DNA of 64,000 nt from Malania oleifera (taxonomy: Eukaryota; Streptophyta; Magnoliopsida; Santalales; Ximeniaceae): the NCBI RefSeq assembly GCF_029873635.1, contig NC_080420.1:55203457-55267456 (forward strand), written 5' to 3'. Shown in pieces: positions 34,060 to 44,822 of the stretch. Numbering within the stretch: the first letter of the stretch is position 1; the number at the start of each line of letters is the position of its first letter. The notes beneath the pieces were generated by a model that did not search any database, was not told the DNA's origin, and saw only the letters and a list, made by a program, of their open reading frames with translations. The position numbers were made by a program, and so were the translations under genes.

Positions 34060-36134
34060 TGTTGACTCTATGAGTCCAATCCAATTTTGATAATGACAAA
34101 TCACTTGGTATTTGATCCGTGCATTGAGTTTGTGAACATAAACTATATTTAGCATACACGGAAGGATAACAAGTCATGGAAGCCATAAAGTAGAGCATAT
34201 ATACCTTGGCAAGATCCATGGAACTCAATGAGTACGAGAATTAAGATGCAAGAAGCAAAGTTCAAGAATGTCATGGGAATTGGTACTTAGAACTCATGTA
34301 TTTACATTTTCGTATAATTTAATTTGAGGCTCGACATATACCCTAGAATGACTTTAGGACTTATGCATTTTATGAACATCATTAGGGGACATTCGTGGAC
34401 TTAGAAATATTATTAAAACCTTGGAAAATGTTTTTATAAAAGAGCCAAGAAAGAGAGCAAAGAATATTTTTAAAATAGAAAAGAAAAATTCAGAAAAAGG
34501 GCACTTCGGTAGCCTAAACTCAACCTCAGTCGCCTGAGGAATTTCTTTAGGAGATTGAAGATTAAGTTCGCTAGCCTGAAGAATTAATGGGAAACACAGA
34601 AACTGGTCGAGGCACTTCGGTCACCTGAACCTGGAACTTCAGGTGCCTGAACTCACCACTTCAGGAGCCTGAACCTCACTTTAGGCGCCTGACCCTGTAT
34701 TCCAAGTTAATTTTTCAAAGCTTTAAGGGACTTCGGTCGCTTGGGCTTCAACCTCAGTCGCCTGAACTTGCGGAAAAACTTAAAAATCTGATTTTTATTA
34801 AAAGAATTAACAAGATATTTCTTTGATCCAACGGTTAAGATCATATCTAAGGGTAAGATACTATACATACTGAATATCTAAACCCTAGTACGGGAGCCAA
34901 AACGAAAAGAGAAGAGAAGAGAAGAGAAGAGAACTTCGGTTTGAAAGAGAATTGAGAAATTTGAGCATATTGATACACGATTGCCTGCACTCTAGCTTCT
35001 ATTCATCAAGCTTAGGCAAATCTACTTCGAAAACCAAAAGGGGTTTCATTTACACAACTTTATTTCTTCTTGGTATTGAGGTTTGGTTGATTCATTTAGC
35101 TTTTCCAATAGATTCTCATATCAACATCTATTATTGAATATCTTTAAAGAAGTTTGATATTAAATTTTTCATATTCATATAAAGATTGTTTGTGACAAGT
35201 TGAATATATGAGAAAGTTTTTATTTTGCCATTGTTTAAAGAGTAATCATTCAAGTGTGTTCAAAGTTAGAGATGTGATATTTTGGTTACTTCTAAACTAG
35301 TTGATTAGATATCCTAAGAAATGCATAACTATATCTATACATATTGAAGGATAGTTTCTGGAAATCATTTATTAAGTTTTTGATCCTTGGTATTCTCATC
35401 ATATAGATATATATATATACACACATTAGGCCAAATACTACCAAGATCACATTGAGATTGAAATCTTGAGAGAAATATTGTTTTTGACAAAGTGTGTGTC
35501 AAATCTTTGCAATCTTCAAAGCTATTTTTGTATTCAAAGATTTCACCTAAGTTCTCCATAGTAGTGATTTATATAAATATTTTTGGGAGATTTTATAAAA
35601 AGAATTTTGTGTGTGGAAGCATATCATACATAAACGATTGCATCATTTCATATATTCTAAACTTCAAGTTTAATCATATGTTAATTTATTAGGAATTTGA
35701 ATTGTACTCACTACCTTTTGTTGGAAGCAATTTTGAGTGTTTTATAGATTCATTGTATTCACGCTTCAGCTTGTGAACCAGGGTTTGAGGAGAAAGTTGT
35801 ATCTCTTGTAAGCAGTGGAGTTTGAGGAAGTTGTACCTCTTGTAAGCAGCGGATTATAAGGGAAGCTCCGTCCCAATTTTAAGGAGCGGGAATTTTAGTG
35901 AAATCCTTGAGTGGGTTGCTCAAGGCGAGGATGTAGACCAAGTTGACTGAACCTCGTAAAAATTGCATTTGTCTTCTCTCTTCCCTTAACTCTTTACAAT
36001 TTAAGTTAGTTATAAATCCCAGCAATTGATTTGGTAAATATACAAATAGGGATTAAGTGGTAAATAGGTTCAAAGAATTTTAAAATACCCAATTCACCCC
36101 CCCCCCCCTTCTTGGGATTACACCTTAATCAACA
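34060..36134 (+). repeat. 3' LTR of the SIRE-like element
   Basis: 2.08 kb, partner of 26491-28667. It lacks about 100 bp that the 5' LTR has near 28435-28530 and has numerous substitutions, so the insertion is not recent. Array at 34497-34775; TATA-equivalent mutated to CTATACATAC (34861); hairpin retained at 35905-35925. Confidence 0.93.
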
Positions 36135-36459
36135 TATATATATATATATATATATCAAAACATAATGTTGGGGATAAATTTTGGCAAATATAATGCCACC
36201 AGTGTGTTCAGAAGGTTAAAAACCTTCAGGAACTAGTTTTGAGAAGCAAAGAACCGGTCTAAATAACACTGAACCGACTAAAAAATGTTATGGACCGATA
36301 TGGTTGGTCCAATTTTTCTTAACTGTAGATTAATGACGTCGGATAGTGTGGTTAGGCCACGTGGCGTCTTCTAGGCGAGCTGCGTGTTGTGACGATCCGC
36401 GGATCTGGACGGTCTCCAAGTCGGGTCGTGCTAACGGATCTTCAGTTCGAGTTGCTGAT
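36135..36459. other. Unassigned GC-richer flank left of the solo LTR
   Basis: After the AT repeat (36135-36155) comes sequence of mixed composition with no clear frame or repeat end. It continues across the solo LTR at 38499 once one target copy is removed. Confidence 0.4.
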
Positions 36460-37168
36460 TGTTGGAATTGGTGTGATCCCAAGAAGGGGGTGAATTGGGT
36501 TTTAAAAAACTTTTTTGGCTAATTTAAACATTTTTCCGATTCACCAAAAATTATATCACATTCATAATACAAACGTGTATATAAATAATAAAACTGTGAG
36601 TGCGAACATACACGTGCAGCATATCTCATTTAAATGAATGTGTGCATGCAAATAATTATTACTGGAAATGTACAAACATACACATATAAAAATTACAATG
36701 CGGAATGTAAATGAGATAGGGAGAGAGGAACACACGATATTTGTTATCGAGGTTCGGCCAAACCAGCCTACATCCTCGCCTTGGGCATACCCCCCAAGGA
36801 TTACACTCACCCTGTTCTCTTAAATGGATGAATCACAAGACATTTACATTCTCTCCTTACGGGGCGAGGAAAATCCTAATTCAATTTCGGGGTTGAACCA
36901 AACTGGTCTCACTTACGGGGCTGAGACTCCCCAGTTCAACATTCAGGCGGAATCGAACCGGTCTCACTTACGAGGCTGAGACTCTCCAATTCAATTCAGG
37001 GCTGAACCCAATCGATACACTTATATCATTTTTGTACATAATAGTGCTTCTGAAAATACAAGCATGGATGTACACATTAAAGCTTATAAAACATGCATTC
37101 TCTAAAGATATGAAATAATGCTTAGTAGAGAAATGATGTTTTTCTAAATAAAATTTTTGAAATCTTTG

Positions 37169-37207
<39 letters not shown>

Positions 37208-38498
37208 GAATATTTCAAAAATTTAACCTAAAATGAATATTTCTCGCAAAAATATTTTTCAATGAAATAGTCAAAGAAAACTTCAACCTTAATCTCAAAA
37301 ATTATTTTTAAGAAATCAAAGTATATGTGAGAGTAAGTGATCTAAAAATAAATGCCCAAAAAAAATATGCTTTCTTTCAAAACAATTTTTGAAATGAATA
37401 AAAGGAAAGAGAGTTTCGGAGAGTAAAAGATTTGCCCCAATAAAAGAGTTTTGCAATAAAAATGTGTTTTAGGGGAACTTTGATTAGGAGAAAATTAGAA
37501 AGAAAAGTTGGCTAATTAAAGTTGCTAATTTTGACAAATGAAGGGGTATTTATAGTTTTTACGAAAAATATGACCGTTGGGACATGCTGGGTATTATTAA
37601 AAATATTTAATCAATTTTTAACCTCAATTACCCTTAATTACCTGTGGTAAAATTTGGCCAACTCGAGAGTTTCAGTCGACCGAGCTATAGGTTCGGTCAC
37701 TCGAATAGACACATGAGAAAAAGTAACTTTTCCATGTTCAGGTGCCCGATGACAAGTTCGGGTGGTTAAAGTAGGCAATTTTCCAAAATTTTTGAGGTTT
37801 GGTCGGCTGGACTTAAGTTCGATCTACCAAACTGCTCAATTCGATCGCCCGAGGTGAAAATGAACATGAATTTCGGGCGCCCGGGGAAGGTGAAAAAAGT
37901 TACAATTAGGGTTCGGTCGTCCGAGGAAGTTCAACTCATTTTGGTTCTGTCGTCCAAACCAAGTCAAACTTTTGATAAATCAATAATTCGGTCGACCGAG
38001 GCATTTTTAACTTGCCTGGTTCGGTCGCCCGAAGTCCTTTCATTTTTAAACCTAAAGCCGTATTTTACCCCTGTTATTTTCCTAAGTGAAGTGCAAGGAC
38101 GTAGGGTCTATCTAAGGTCTAGGTTTTTTAATTTAGCCTAAAAAACCTAGTGTCAGTCAACCGAAGTCAGCCCTAAGGTCTGTCTATGTCCTTTGGTTCC
38201 CTATAGTCAAACTACGGTCATCTGAACATTCAAATCATATCATGCATATGCATGCATTATTACAAACCAAATAAAAAATTAAATGCAATACAAATTAAAA
38301 TCAAAATTTCTTCTTCTTTGCTCTTCATTTTCCATGGAATTCACTAAAAGTATGTGAGCTTTATGTCCCTGCTGGCTTCCATTTTCCGATATCTTATGTT
38401 CGTGCTAAAATGATAACCTATTCACACACTAAATGCACACATAAGATACTAGTGGTTTGTCAGCATCAAAATAAAGATCGGACTCAAAAAAGCCAACA
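36460..38498 (-). repeat. Solo copia LTR (SIRE-like) with target duplication
   Basis: TG...CA ends (plus TGTTGGAATTGG...AAAGCCAACA), flanked by CTGAT (36455-36459) and CTGGT (38499-38503), one mismatch. Minus-sense: TATA box at 37545-37554 (CTATAAATACCCC on minus), GGTTCGGTCGACCGAGG-type array at 37668-38035, perfect hairpin at 36779-36799, and the CCCAATTCACCCCC block at the left end. No internal sequence, so it arose by LTR-LTR recombination. Confidence 0.9.
37668..38035 (-). promoter_or_regulatory. GGTTCGGTCGACCGAGG-type dyad array
   Basis: Around eleven copies of the unit, core GTCGAC or GGCGCC, ending about 115 bp upstream of the minus-strand TATA at 37545. Confidence 0.55.
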
Positions 38499-39031
38499 CT
38501 GGTTTCTAGGCTAGCCACAAATTGGGTTGAGGGTTTCTGGGCCAGGTCGCGTCAGTCGGGTGAAGAAGGCGCATGTTAGCACATTAGGCAAGTGATGTTG
38601 CTAGTCAACACTCGTGCTCGTGCGTGCAACATGTCTCGATGACGTAGTAGCTGGTGGTGGTGTGTGTGAGCACATGGGAAAGCGTGCGAACTCTGTTTGA
38701 GACACGGTTTTCACCTATGGACTCATTTCAATGCAATCTACATAATGGTGTGCTCGAAAATTGATTTTGATCAATTTCAAAACTGGGAAAAAATTTGAAT
38801 TCCTCCTCATTTGCCTCTATTTGGCAAATTTCGACAAACATTGGTGCTCTGATGCCACTGATAGGTGGAGGAGAGTTGCTCAATCACTAGTTGAAATTGA
38901 ACTCAGTAAGGAAACACTCAATTGCACAAAAACACTCTCGGATTTCAATAATAATCTAAAAATTATAGAGGACTCTCACTATACACAATTTCTTCTTTCA
39001 CTGGTTACTCTCCCTCTTCTACACCACATAC

Positions 39032-39074
<43 letters not shown>

Positions 39075-40025
39075 CTCGATATATGTAGCAATGGATGGGG
39101 ATGGTAGGTGGAGATTATAATCAACAAAGGTGGGTTGGTTAGTGGAGGTGGCTGCCTGCAACTCAACAATTTCAACAAAGTGAGCTGGGGTTGGTGGAGG
39201 TAGCTACCGACTTCTCCATTGCAGCCTAATCAAGTTTAATTTTCAACAAAATGATGAAATACTATCCCACAAATTCTATAGTAATATTGTGAATTTCGGA
39301 GTTTAGATGGTTTTAAAAGCTTAACTATTAGAGAACAAGTTAGTCGAAAAGTTATAAAGAGAAAAATATTTTTGAGTGATTTAACAACCCTTGTTGTTTA
39401 AATCAATAAGATACAGATCATGTTATTTCTTCTTAGTGAGTGCAAATTTATTGTTAGAAATTAGTGTTGATATTTATGCACTAGTTTTATGTTATGTTGC
39501 AACTATTACATGATAGGTGATTTGATTATATATAATTGCTACGCTCGTTCCAAAGGCGTACCAAAGTTACATAAATAAAACTAGTGTTTTCTTCCCAATT
39601 ATAAAGGGTAACTTGATTTGGTGTGGGCTCGCCAACGTAGCATTTGCTAAACATGCTTGTACTTGCTAGCTTAGATTGATAATATTGAGGAATAAAATAA
39701 ATCCTAGTAATATTACAATACATTACCCTTCACTAAATGCCCCAAATTACAATTCCATAGTCTATTTAAGAGTGCATACATGTTCTCCTTCGGGGAGGCA
39801 TGTCTCTAAACCCTAAATAAATCTATATACAATTTTGACTTACAAGTCACAAAAGACCCTCAAAGATCACCAATATCTATTAATAAGCTCACTTTCTTCA
39901 TTGTAGGCGAATTAACATTTGTCGTAAGGATATCGACACAAAGTTTGAGTGACAATGATTTTCACATCAAGAAACTACATCCATTAAAATGGAAATTATG
40001 TGATATGTTTGGGTATGTATGCATA
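38499..40025. other. Unassigned interval with a possible small copia LTR
   Basis: At 38845-38857 the plus strand reads GCTCTGATGCCAC, the complement of a Met-tRNA primer site, directly before TGATAGGTGGAGG (38859). This suggests the 3' end of a minus-sense copia LTR whose other end I cannot place. An (AC)n run lies at 39034-39072. The frame at 38761-39120 spans that repeat and is not a gene. From 39250 to 40025 I see nothing identifiable. Confidence 0.35.
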
Positions 40026-41235
40026 TGAAACCTAAGGTGTAATCCCAAGAGGAGGGTGAATTGGGTTATTTAAAATTTCTTAGAGTTTTTTAAGAGTTCT
40101 TAACTTTTTACAATCCTTTAAAGACTTCTTAAATTTTTGTTGATTAGGTAATCCACACAAGCACTAACTTAATCAATCCACAACCACAACAAACACGACC
40201 AATTAATTAACTATTCAAGCAAAACAACCACAGCACAAGTAATCAATTTTTGATTTGCAATATTCAGGAGCCCTGTATATGAATATGCAAGTCTTGTAGT
40301 TGGCTTTTGAACTAAAGATTAAAATAACATCCAAACACTTTTTCAAGATCAGAATTTAAATAAACCTTCAGCTAATAGGTTTTGGGTTGTTAACCAATCA
40401 ACGTACTCCCTTATGATTTTCATAAAAAATTGATTAACCAACGTACTCCCTTTCGGTTTATGCAAGCCCAAGAACAAATTAGGCTTTGGTTTATTTAACT
40501 TCCAATATGCATTGTTTTATAATTGAAAGAATTACAACATCCACGCAGTTTATATTTTTGCTGGAATTTAAAGAGAGTAAAAGAAAAAGAGTGACACCGT
40601 AGCTTTTACAAGGTTCGACTTACCCAGCCTACATCCTCACCTTAGTTCAACCACCTAAGGATTTCACTATACCTTGTTCCTTCCGGGTGGAACAAAAACC
40701 TTTACAATAATCAACCTCTTTTTCAAGAAGAGAAACCTCTCCAAGCGACAACCTATGCTTGGTCCAACGATCCAACAATACCTTGAACCGTCAATAGATC
40801 TAGTAGAAGGGAATGGATATTTGCGTACAAAAACACTCTCAAACACAGAGTAAGTTGTACAAGTTAAATCTCAAATCGTACTTCAAACCCAAAACTAAAT
40901 AGAAAATGTAAAACTCAAGGTTTAGAAGTCACCAAGGGTTCTTTCTTAAAGATTTAGATGCAACTCAGAAGTAAACCCTTATTTTCAATCCAGCAATTTT
41001 GTAGAGTTTCCCCCCAGCAAAGATGCGAGCAAGATTGAGCTTTAAGAGAGTCTTAGCATAACAATCATGTGTTGCTTGAGTGTATTTTTTTGATTGAGCA
41101 AGAGAGGTATTTATAGACTTCTTAAAGAAAAATTTCCTCATTTAACATGGAGCATTTAGGTAACTTTTCAAAAAATATTAAATCAAAGAATCAATTTTGA
41201 AAATCTTCCCGTAGGTTTGAATTTTAAAAATTCCT

Positions 41236-41570
41236 GCAGAATCAGTCAGCTGACCTACTCGACTGGATTAATTTTTGCACAAGTCAGTCAGCTGAACAGG
41301 CAGCTGACACTATTCTGTCCTTCAAAAATTAATTCTAATAAATTGTCAGTCGACTGACTGAACCATGTTCAAAATAGTTAGTCAACTGGGCACAATCAGT
41401 CAGCTGAGCGTTTTCAGTTCATTGAGTCAGTCGACTGGACAATTAACTTTCCTGAAGGTTTCCTACCAGTCGGTTGATTGAACTATGTTCAAAAATGATC
41501 AATCAGCTAGATACTGTCAGTCGGTTGGGTACTTTTAGTTTAACGAGTCAATCGGCTGGGCAGTCCCTTT
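41236..41570 (-). promoter_or_regulatory. CAGTCGACTG / CAGTCAGCTGAC dyad array
   Basis: At least ten copies with GTCGAC or CAGCTG cores, about 120 bp upstream of the minus-strand TATA at 41107. Confidence 0.55.
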
Positions 41571-42699
41571 TTTCAAATATTTTCCATTTTTTGATTTCTT
41601 TAAAATCTAGATTACTTGAAAAACTTAATTATAACTTTTTAAAAACATTTTCAAGAGTTTTTCAAGTGCTAGTCTCTAAGTCTTTGTATCTTAAGGAGCT
41701 TCACATATTTAAATAGTAATGATTTGAAGTATTTACAAATATCCTTCTAAGCATATGTAACGACCTGCTTAATTAATTGATTTTTTTTTATTTTTATACT
41801 CTGATACCATCTATGACATTAACCTAAGCAGCAAGAAGCGTAAATCATAATAAACATATTTATACAATATAATACCAGAGTTATATACATATCATTGTTT
41901 TCCCAAAATATAAATACATTTCTTCCTCAAAAATACCCTCAACAAACTAGGGTTAATACAAAAATCCGACTCTGTACTCACTTGCTGACAGGGCATTACA
42001 TACGCCCCTCTACTTGCGAGCCTGGTCTGCTCGCCTACCTGGATCACCTGAAAAATGTATCAACACTAGGATGAGCCAACGCTCAGTAAGAAGAAATATG
42101 CTATTACTAGTGTGTGGCAAATGAGCTACTATATATCATGAAATATGTTTCATATAAACATGAATAGCTAAGTACCAAAGTACAGTACAAGTAATATAGC
42201 ACACCACCCCTTTTCCCTATTACTTAACATATCAGTATTATGGTTATAATTCAAAATACTTCTAGTGTATATAGTAGGATCCCTGTTTCTGTAAATCAAT
42301 ACGTAAGTAATAGTAACTGAAACTATTCCCTGTGGCTATCTGTGTCATGACATGCCCCTCATGACGAGATTGTGCGGCCCGTAGGCGGGATTTACCCTGG
42401 TTGGCCAATCAGGAATAAATCACTGAACTCTGTCAGTCGACCTGCCCTCCTCAACCCATATCTGGATGGGGAGCCTAACCTCTTCTAGGGCCTAGGTGGT
42501 CGACCGTACCACGTATATCTAAATAGGTGGTTGCACTCATAAAGTAACATAGTATCTGTAGCAACGGTACCGTACTCTATAGCTGCAAGTCCAATAGGGT
42601 CTGATATCGTATAATATATTTCTATATATATGTCTAACTGATTTACCATGATTCTAAAGTACTGAAATAACCATGATGTTGCATAACGTACTAAAATCT

Positions 42700-42840
42700 G
42701 AATATTCATAACACGGAACTGCATATTCATAATACAGGAATTCGTATAATCATGGTACTGAGAGTCGTATAATCATGGTACTAAAATCCATAAAATCATG
42801 GTACTGAAATTCATAAAAATCATGAAACTAGCATTCGTAA
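42700..42840. repeat. 23-bp minisatellite in the solo gypsy LTR
   Basis: Five or so copies of GTATAATCATGGTACTGAAA plus two to three bases. Confidence 0.8.
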
Positions 42841-43302
42841 ATCATATCCCCGTACTACATACATATTCATAAGCCACACCATACTATAATACATGATTTT
42901 CATAAATAAATAAACTGTATAATATGTAGAAATATCCTAGCATAGCATATTTCCCTTACCTTATCTCTGAAAAACCCCTAGGGAATACAAGCCTAACACC
43001 CGCAGGGCCTCCTACAAAACACCCTGAAACTAAAATTTGTCAGAACTAAACATTAGTATTTTCCTACCTACATTATTTCCTATAACTGTCATGAGGCCAA
43101 AACGTGGCTAAAAGGCCTTACCCTGAATTTGGGATGATTTCCAACTCTGATTTCCCAAAGATCCGCTCCAGTAGATTCGCAGAGAACTCTGCCAGGAGCG
43201 TCGTAGTAGCTTCGGATCGTGGGGCCGAAAATGAAGAGAGAAGGGAGAGAGCGGTGAGAGAAATGTGATTAAATCCCGAGTTTCCACTATTTATAGGGTC
43301 AG

Positions 43303-43590
43303 GTTCGTCGACGAGACCTTGTGTTCGTCGACGAACCCTTCACAAAATTCGTCGACAAGGCCCTGTGTTCGTCAACGAAATTCAGAGAAACCTAAACCTT
43401 CTCTCGATATTTTCTCGTCGACGAAGCCCTGTATTCGTCGACGAAATTCTAAAGACCTTCGTTGACGAGACCCTGTGTTCGTCGAAGAAACTTGACAAAA
43501 TTCTGAAATTTTGATTATTTAATATTATCTCCAAAATGCAATGTCGTCAACGAACGCGGAATGTTCGTCGACGAAGTCTACGACCTCCTT
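43303..43590 (-). promoter_or_regulatory. TTCGTCGACGAA dyad array in the gypsy LTR
   Basis: About ten copies of the 12-bp palindrome TTCGTCGACGAA or one-mismatch variants, directly upstream of the minus-strand TATA box. The same palindrome remains upstream of the TATA in the LTR at 24563. Confidence 0.6.
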
Positions 43591-43896
43591 CTGTTTCAGT
43601 ATCTATTTTCTTTCCCTTTTACTATTATTAACCTGCTATTATTCGGGTCACTACACATAATCTCCTTAATCACTAAGTCTTCTAGTCTCTAGAGGTTCAC
43701 TTTTTATTTCAAGATCTGCTTGACCTTTAAACTCTTCATTTGTCGTTCATTACTTCAATATACTGAGAAATTTTCACTTGATTGACATTGGTTTTCAGCT
43801 TGCTTCCATGATTAACCGTGAGTCACTCAACAATACATGTTAAATCATCTTTCATTTTATTATCATCAAAATAAAATTAAAAAGTCCAGTTATGCT

Positions 43897-43900
<4 letters not shown>

Positions 43901-43961
<61 letters not shown>
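43901..43961. repeat. (AT)n microsatellite, 60 bp
   Basis: Uninterrupted AT dinucleotide run at the right end of the copia LTR. Confidence 0.97.
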
Positions 43962-43963
<2 letters not shown>

Positions 43964-44480
43964 GATATCCTAAAAGCAACCAATAAGTGCAGCAACAGGG
44001 AAGTGGCACCTTTCACAAAAGAATTTGGCATTATATACAGAAATAATAGAAGACAACATTAAAGCTAACTTTGGTTATGTGGGTGTGAGCACTATTAATT
44101 ATGGAATATTACATAGGTCTGCCACTTTTCTTTTCTTTTTCGTGATACAACTTTTCACTCATTCCAAGGAATACCTAGCTCTTTCATTTCTTGCACCAAA
44201 ACAGCATTCTACATATACATTATATACATCTGTCTATCATTGTATCCCGCAGTTCTATTCTACTTACGATGAAATATGCAGATGCAGGAACTTCAGAAGA
44301 GATGGAGATGGGTAAAAGCAACGAAAAAGAAAAAAGGAAAGAAGAAAAGGCGAAAGCATGAAGGCATGAACCAAAAGTAAAGGAAGGAGCTAGCCACCGA
44401 AAGCATAGGCATGCATGTATGACAGTACCAGTAGTCCAAAGGAAGCTCAAGGCACCTCCTGGAATGTCAACAGTAATAAT
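43962..44480 (-). other. 3' flank of the PDLP gene
   Basis: Downstream of the PDLP stop on the minus strand; probably holds the 3' UTR. No polyadenylation signal stood out and no other gene is visible. Confidence 0.5.
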
Positions 44481-44491
44481 CTATTTTCTAT
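44481..44491 (-). CDS. PDLP: PDLP exon 3 (11 coding bases)
   Basis: Minus strand: the acceptor TTGCGTGCAG (CAG at 44492-44494) is followed by AT AGA AAA TAG. Joined in phase 1 to exon 2 it completes Asp and gives Arg-Lys-stop. A basic end after a tiny last exon is what I would expect for a short PDLP cytoplasmic tail. The alternative, reading through the donor of exon 2 into the CT repeat, gives a long Ser-Leu tail and is unlikely. Confidence 0.75.
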
Positions 44492-44622
44492 CTGCACGCA
44501 ATTTTAAATAAAAGCAAATAATTAATATCTTCTTTGAACAATGGAAAACACAGTAAAAGCAAAAGAAGGAGCAAAAGTAGAAAGTGACGTCCATTCTGAT
44601 TTTTGACCCAAATATATACATA

Positions 44623-44626
<4 letters not shown>

Positions 44627-44678
<52 letters not shown>
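44627..44678. repeat. (GA)n microsatellite in PDLP intron 2
   Basis: About 26 GA units on the plus strand, a CT tract in the transcript, beginning about 30 nt after the exon 2 donor and filling a quarter of the 217-bp intron. Confidence 0.96.
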
Positions 44679-44679
<1 letters not shown>

Positions 44680-44708
44680 ATATATAGTCCATTTTGGAAT
44701 ATGGATAC

Positions 44709-44822
44709 CTGTTCTTCCAAACACTTTCCTCAAGAAAGACAGGAAAACGATGATTAGAGTGACCCCTACTATGAGTCCAACGAGTATTGCCAGAGTTTTC
44801 TCGATCTCATCATCATTAGAAT
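44709..44822 (-). CDS. PDLP: PDLP exon 2 (transmembrane segment)
   Basis: Minus strand, acceptor GCATGCATGCAG, donor GTATCC, phase 1 at both ends, 114 bp. It encodes SNDDEIEKT followed by a 21-residue hydrophobic helix (LAILVGLIVGVTLIIVFLSF region, residues about 261-281) and the basic stop-transfer RKVFGRT. This is the single C-terminal membrane anchor that PDLPs use to sit in the plasmodesmal plasma membrane with the DUF26 pair outside. An open frame continues beyond the donor only because the CT repeat lacks stops. Confidence 0.88.

Larger units (their letters stand above)
26491..36134 (+). mobile_element. Complete but inactivated SIRE-like Ty1/copia retrotransposon
   Basis: 9.6 kb with two LTRs (26491-28667 and 34060-36134), primer site at 28668, polypurine tract at 34046-34059, and gag-PR-IN-RT-RH in copia order. 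Two knuckles, a long coiled coil in gag, and the RT/RH sequence style (SLLYLTAS, CARF, STSGTCHFL) resemble the SIRE (Maximus) lineage. Multiple stops and frameshifts in gag, IN and RT make it defective. It is inserted in an AT repeat at the end of a gypsy LTR. Confidence 0.92.
41756..43655 (-). repeat. Solo Ty3/gypsy LTR with target duplication
   Basis: Plus-strand ends TGTAACGACCTGC and CGGGTCACTACA, flanked by CATA (41752-41755 and 43656-43659). Minus-sense: TATA box CCCTATAAATAG at 43286-43298 with TTCGTCGACGAA repeats immediately upstream, the conserved gypsy-LTR block at 42070-42120, and a 23-bp minisatellite (42700-42840). It is inserted in the copia LTR at 40026. Confidence 0.88.
40026..43900 (-). 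repeat. Copia LTR (solo), interrupted by a gypsy solo LTR
   Basis: Left end TGAAACCTAAGGTGTAATCC, right end TATGCTAACA. The minus-sense LTR is in two pieces (40026-41755 and 43660-43900), about 2 kb without the insert. TATA at 41107-41117, CAGTCGACTGACTG-type array at 41236-41570, hairpin at 40640-40660. The right end meets an AT repeat, so the target duplication is not readable. Its end sequence is close to the LTR of the gag-only element at 354. Confidence 0.83.

Noticed and set aside
38761..39120. 119-aa plus-strand frame
   Set aside because: Runs through an (AC)n repeat giving Thr-His repeats; no domain or coding bias.
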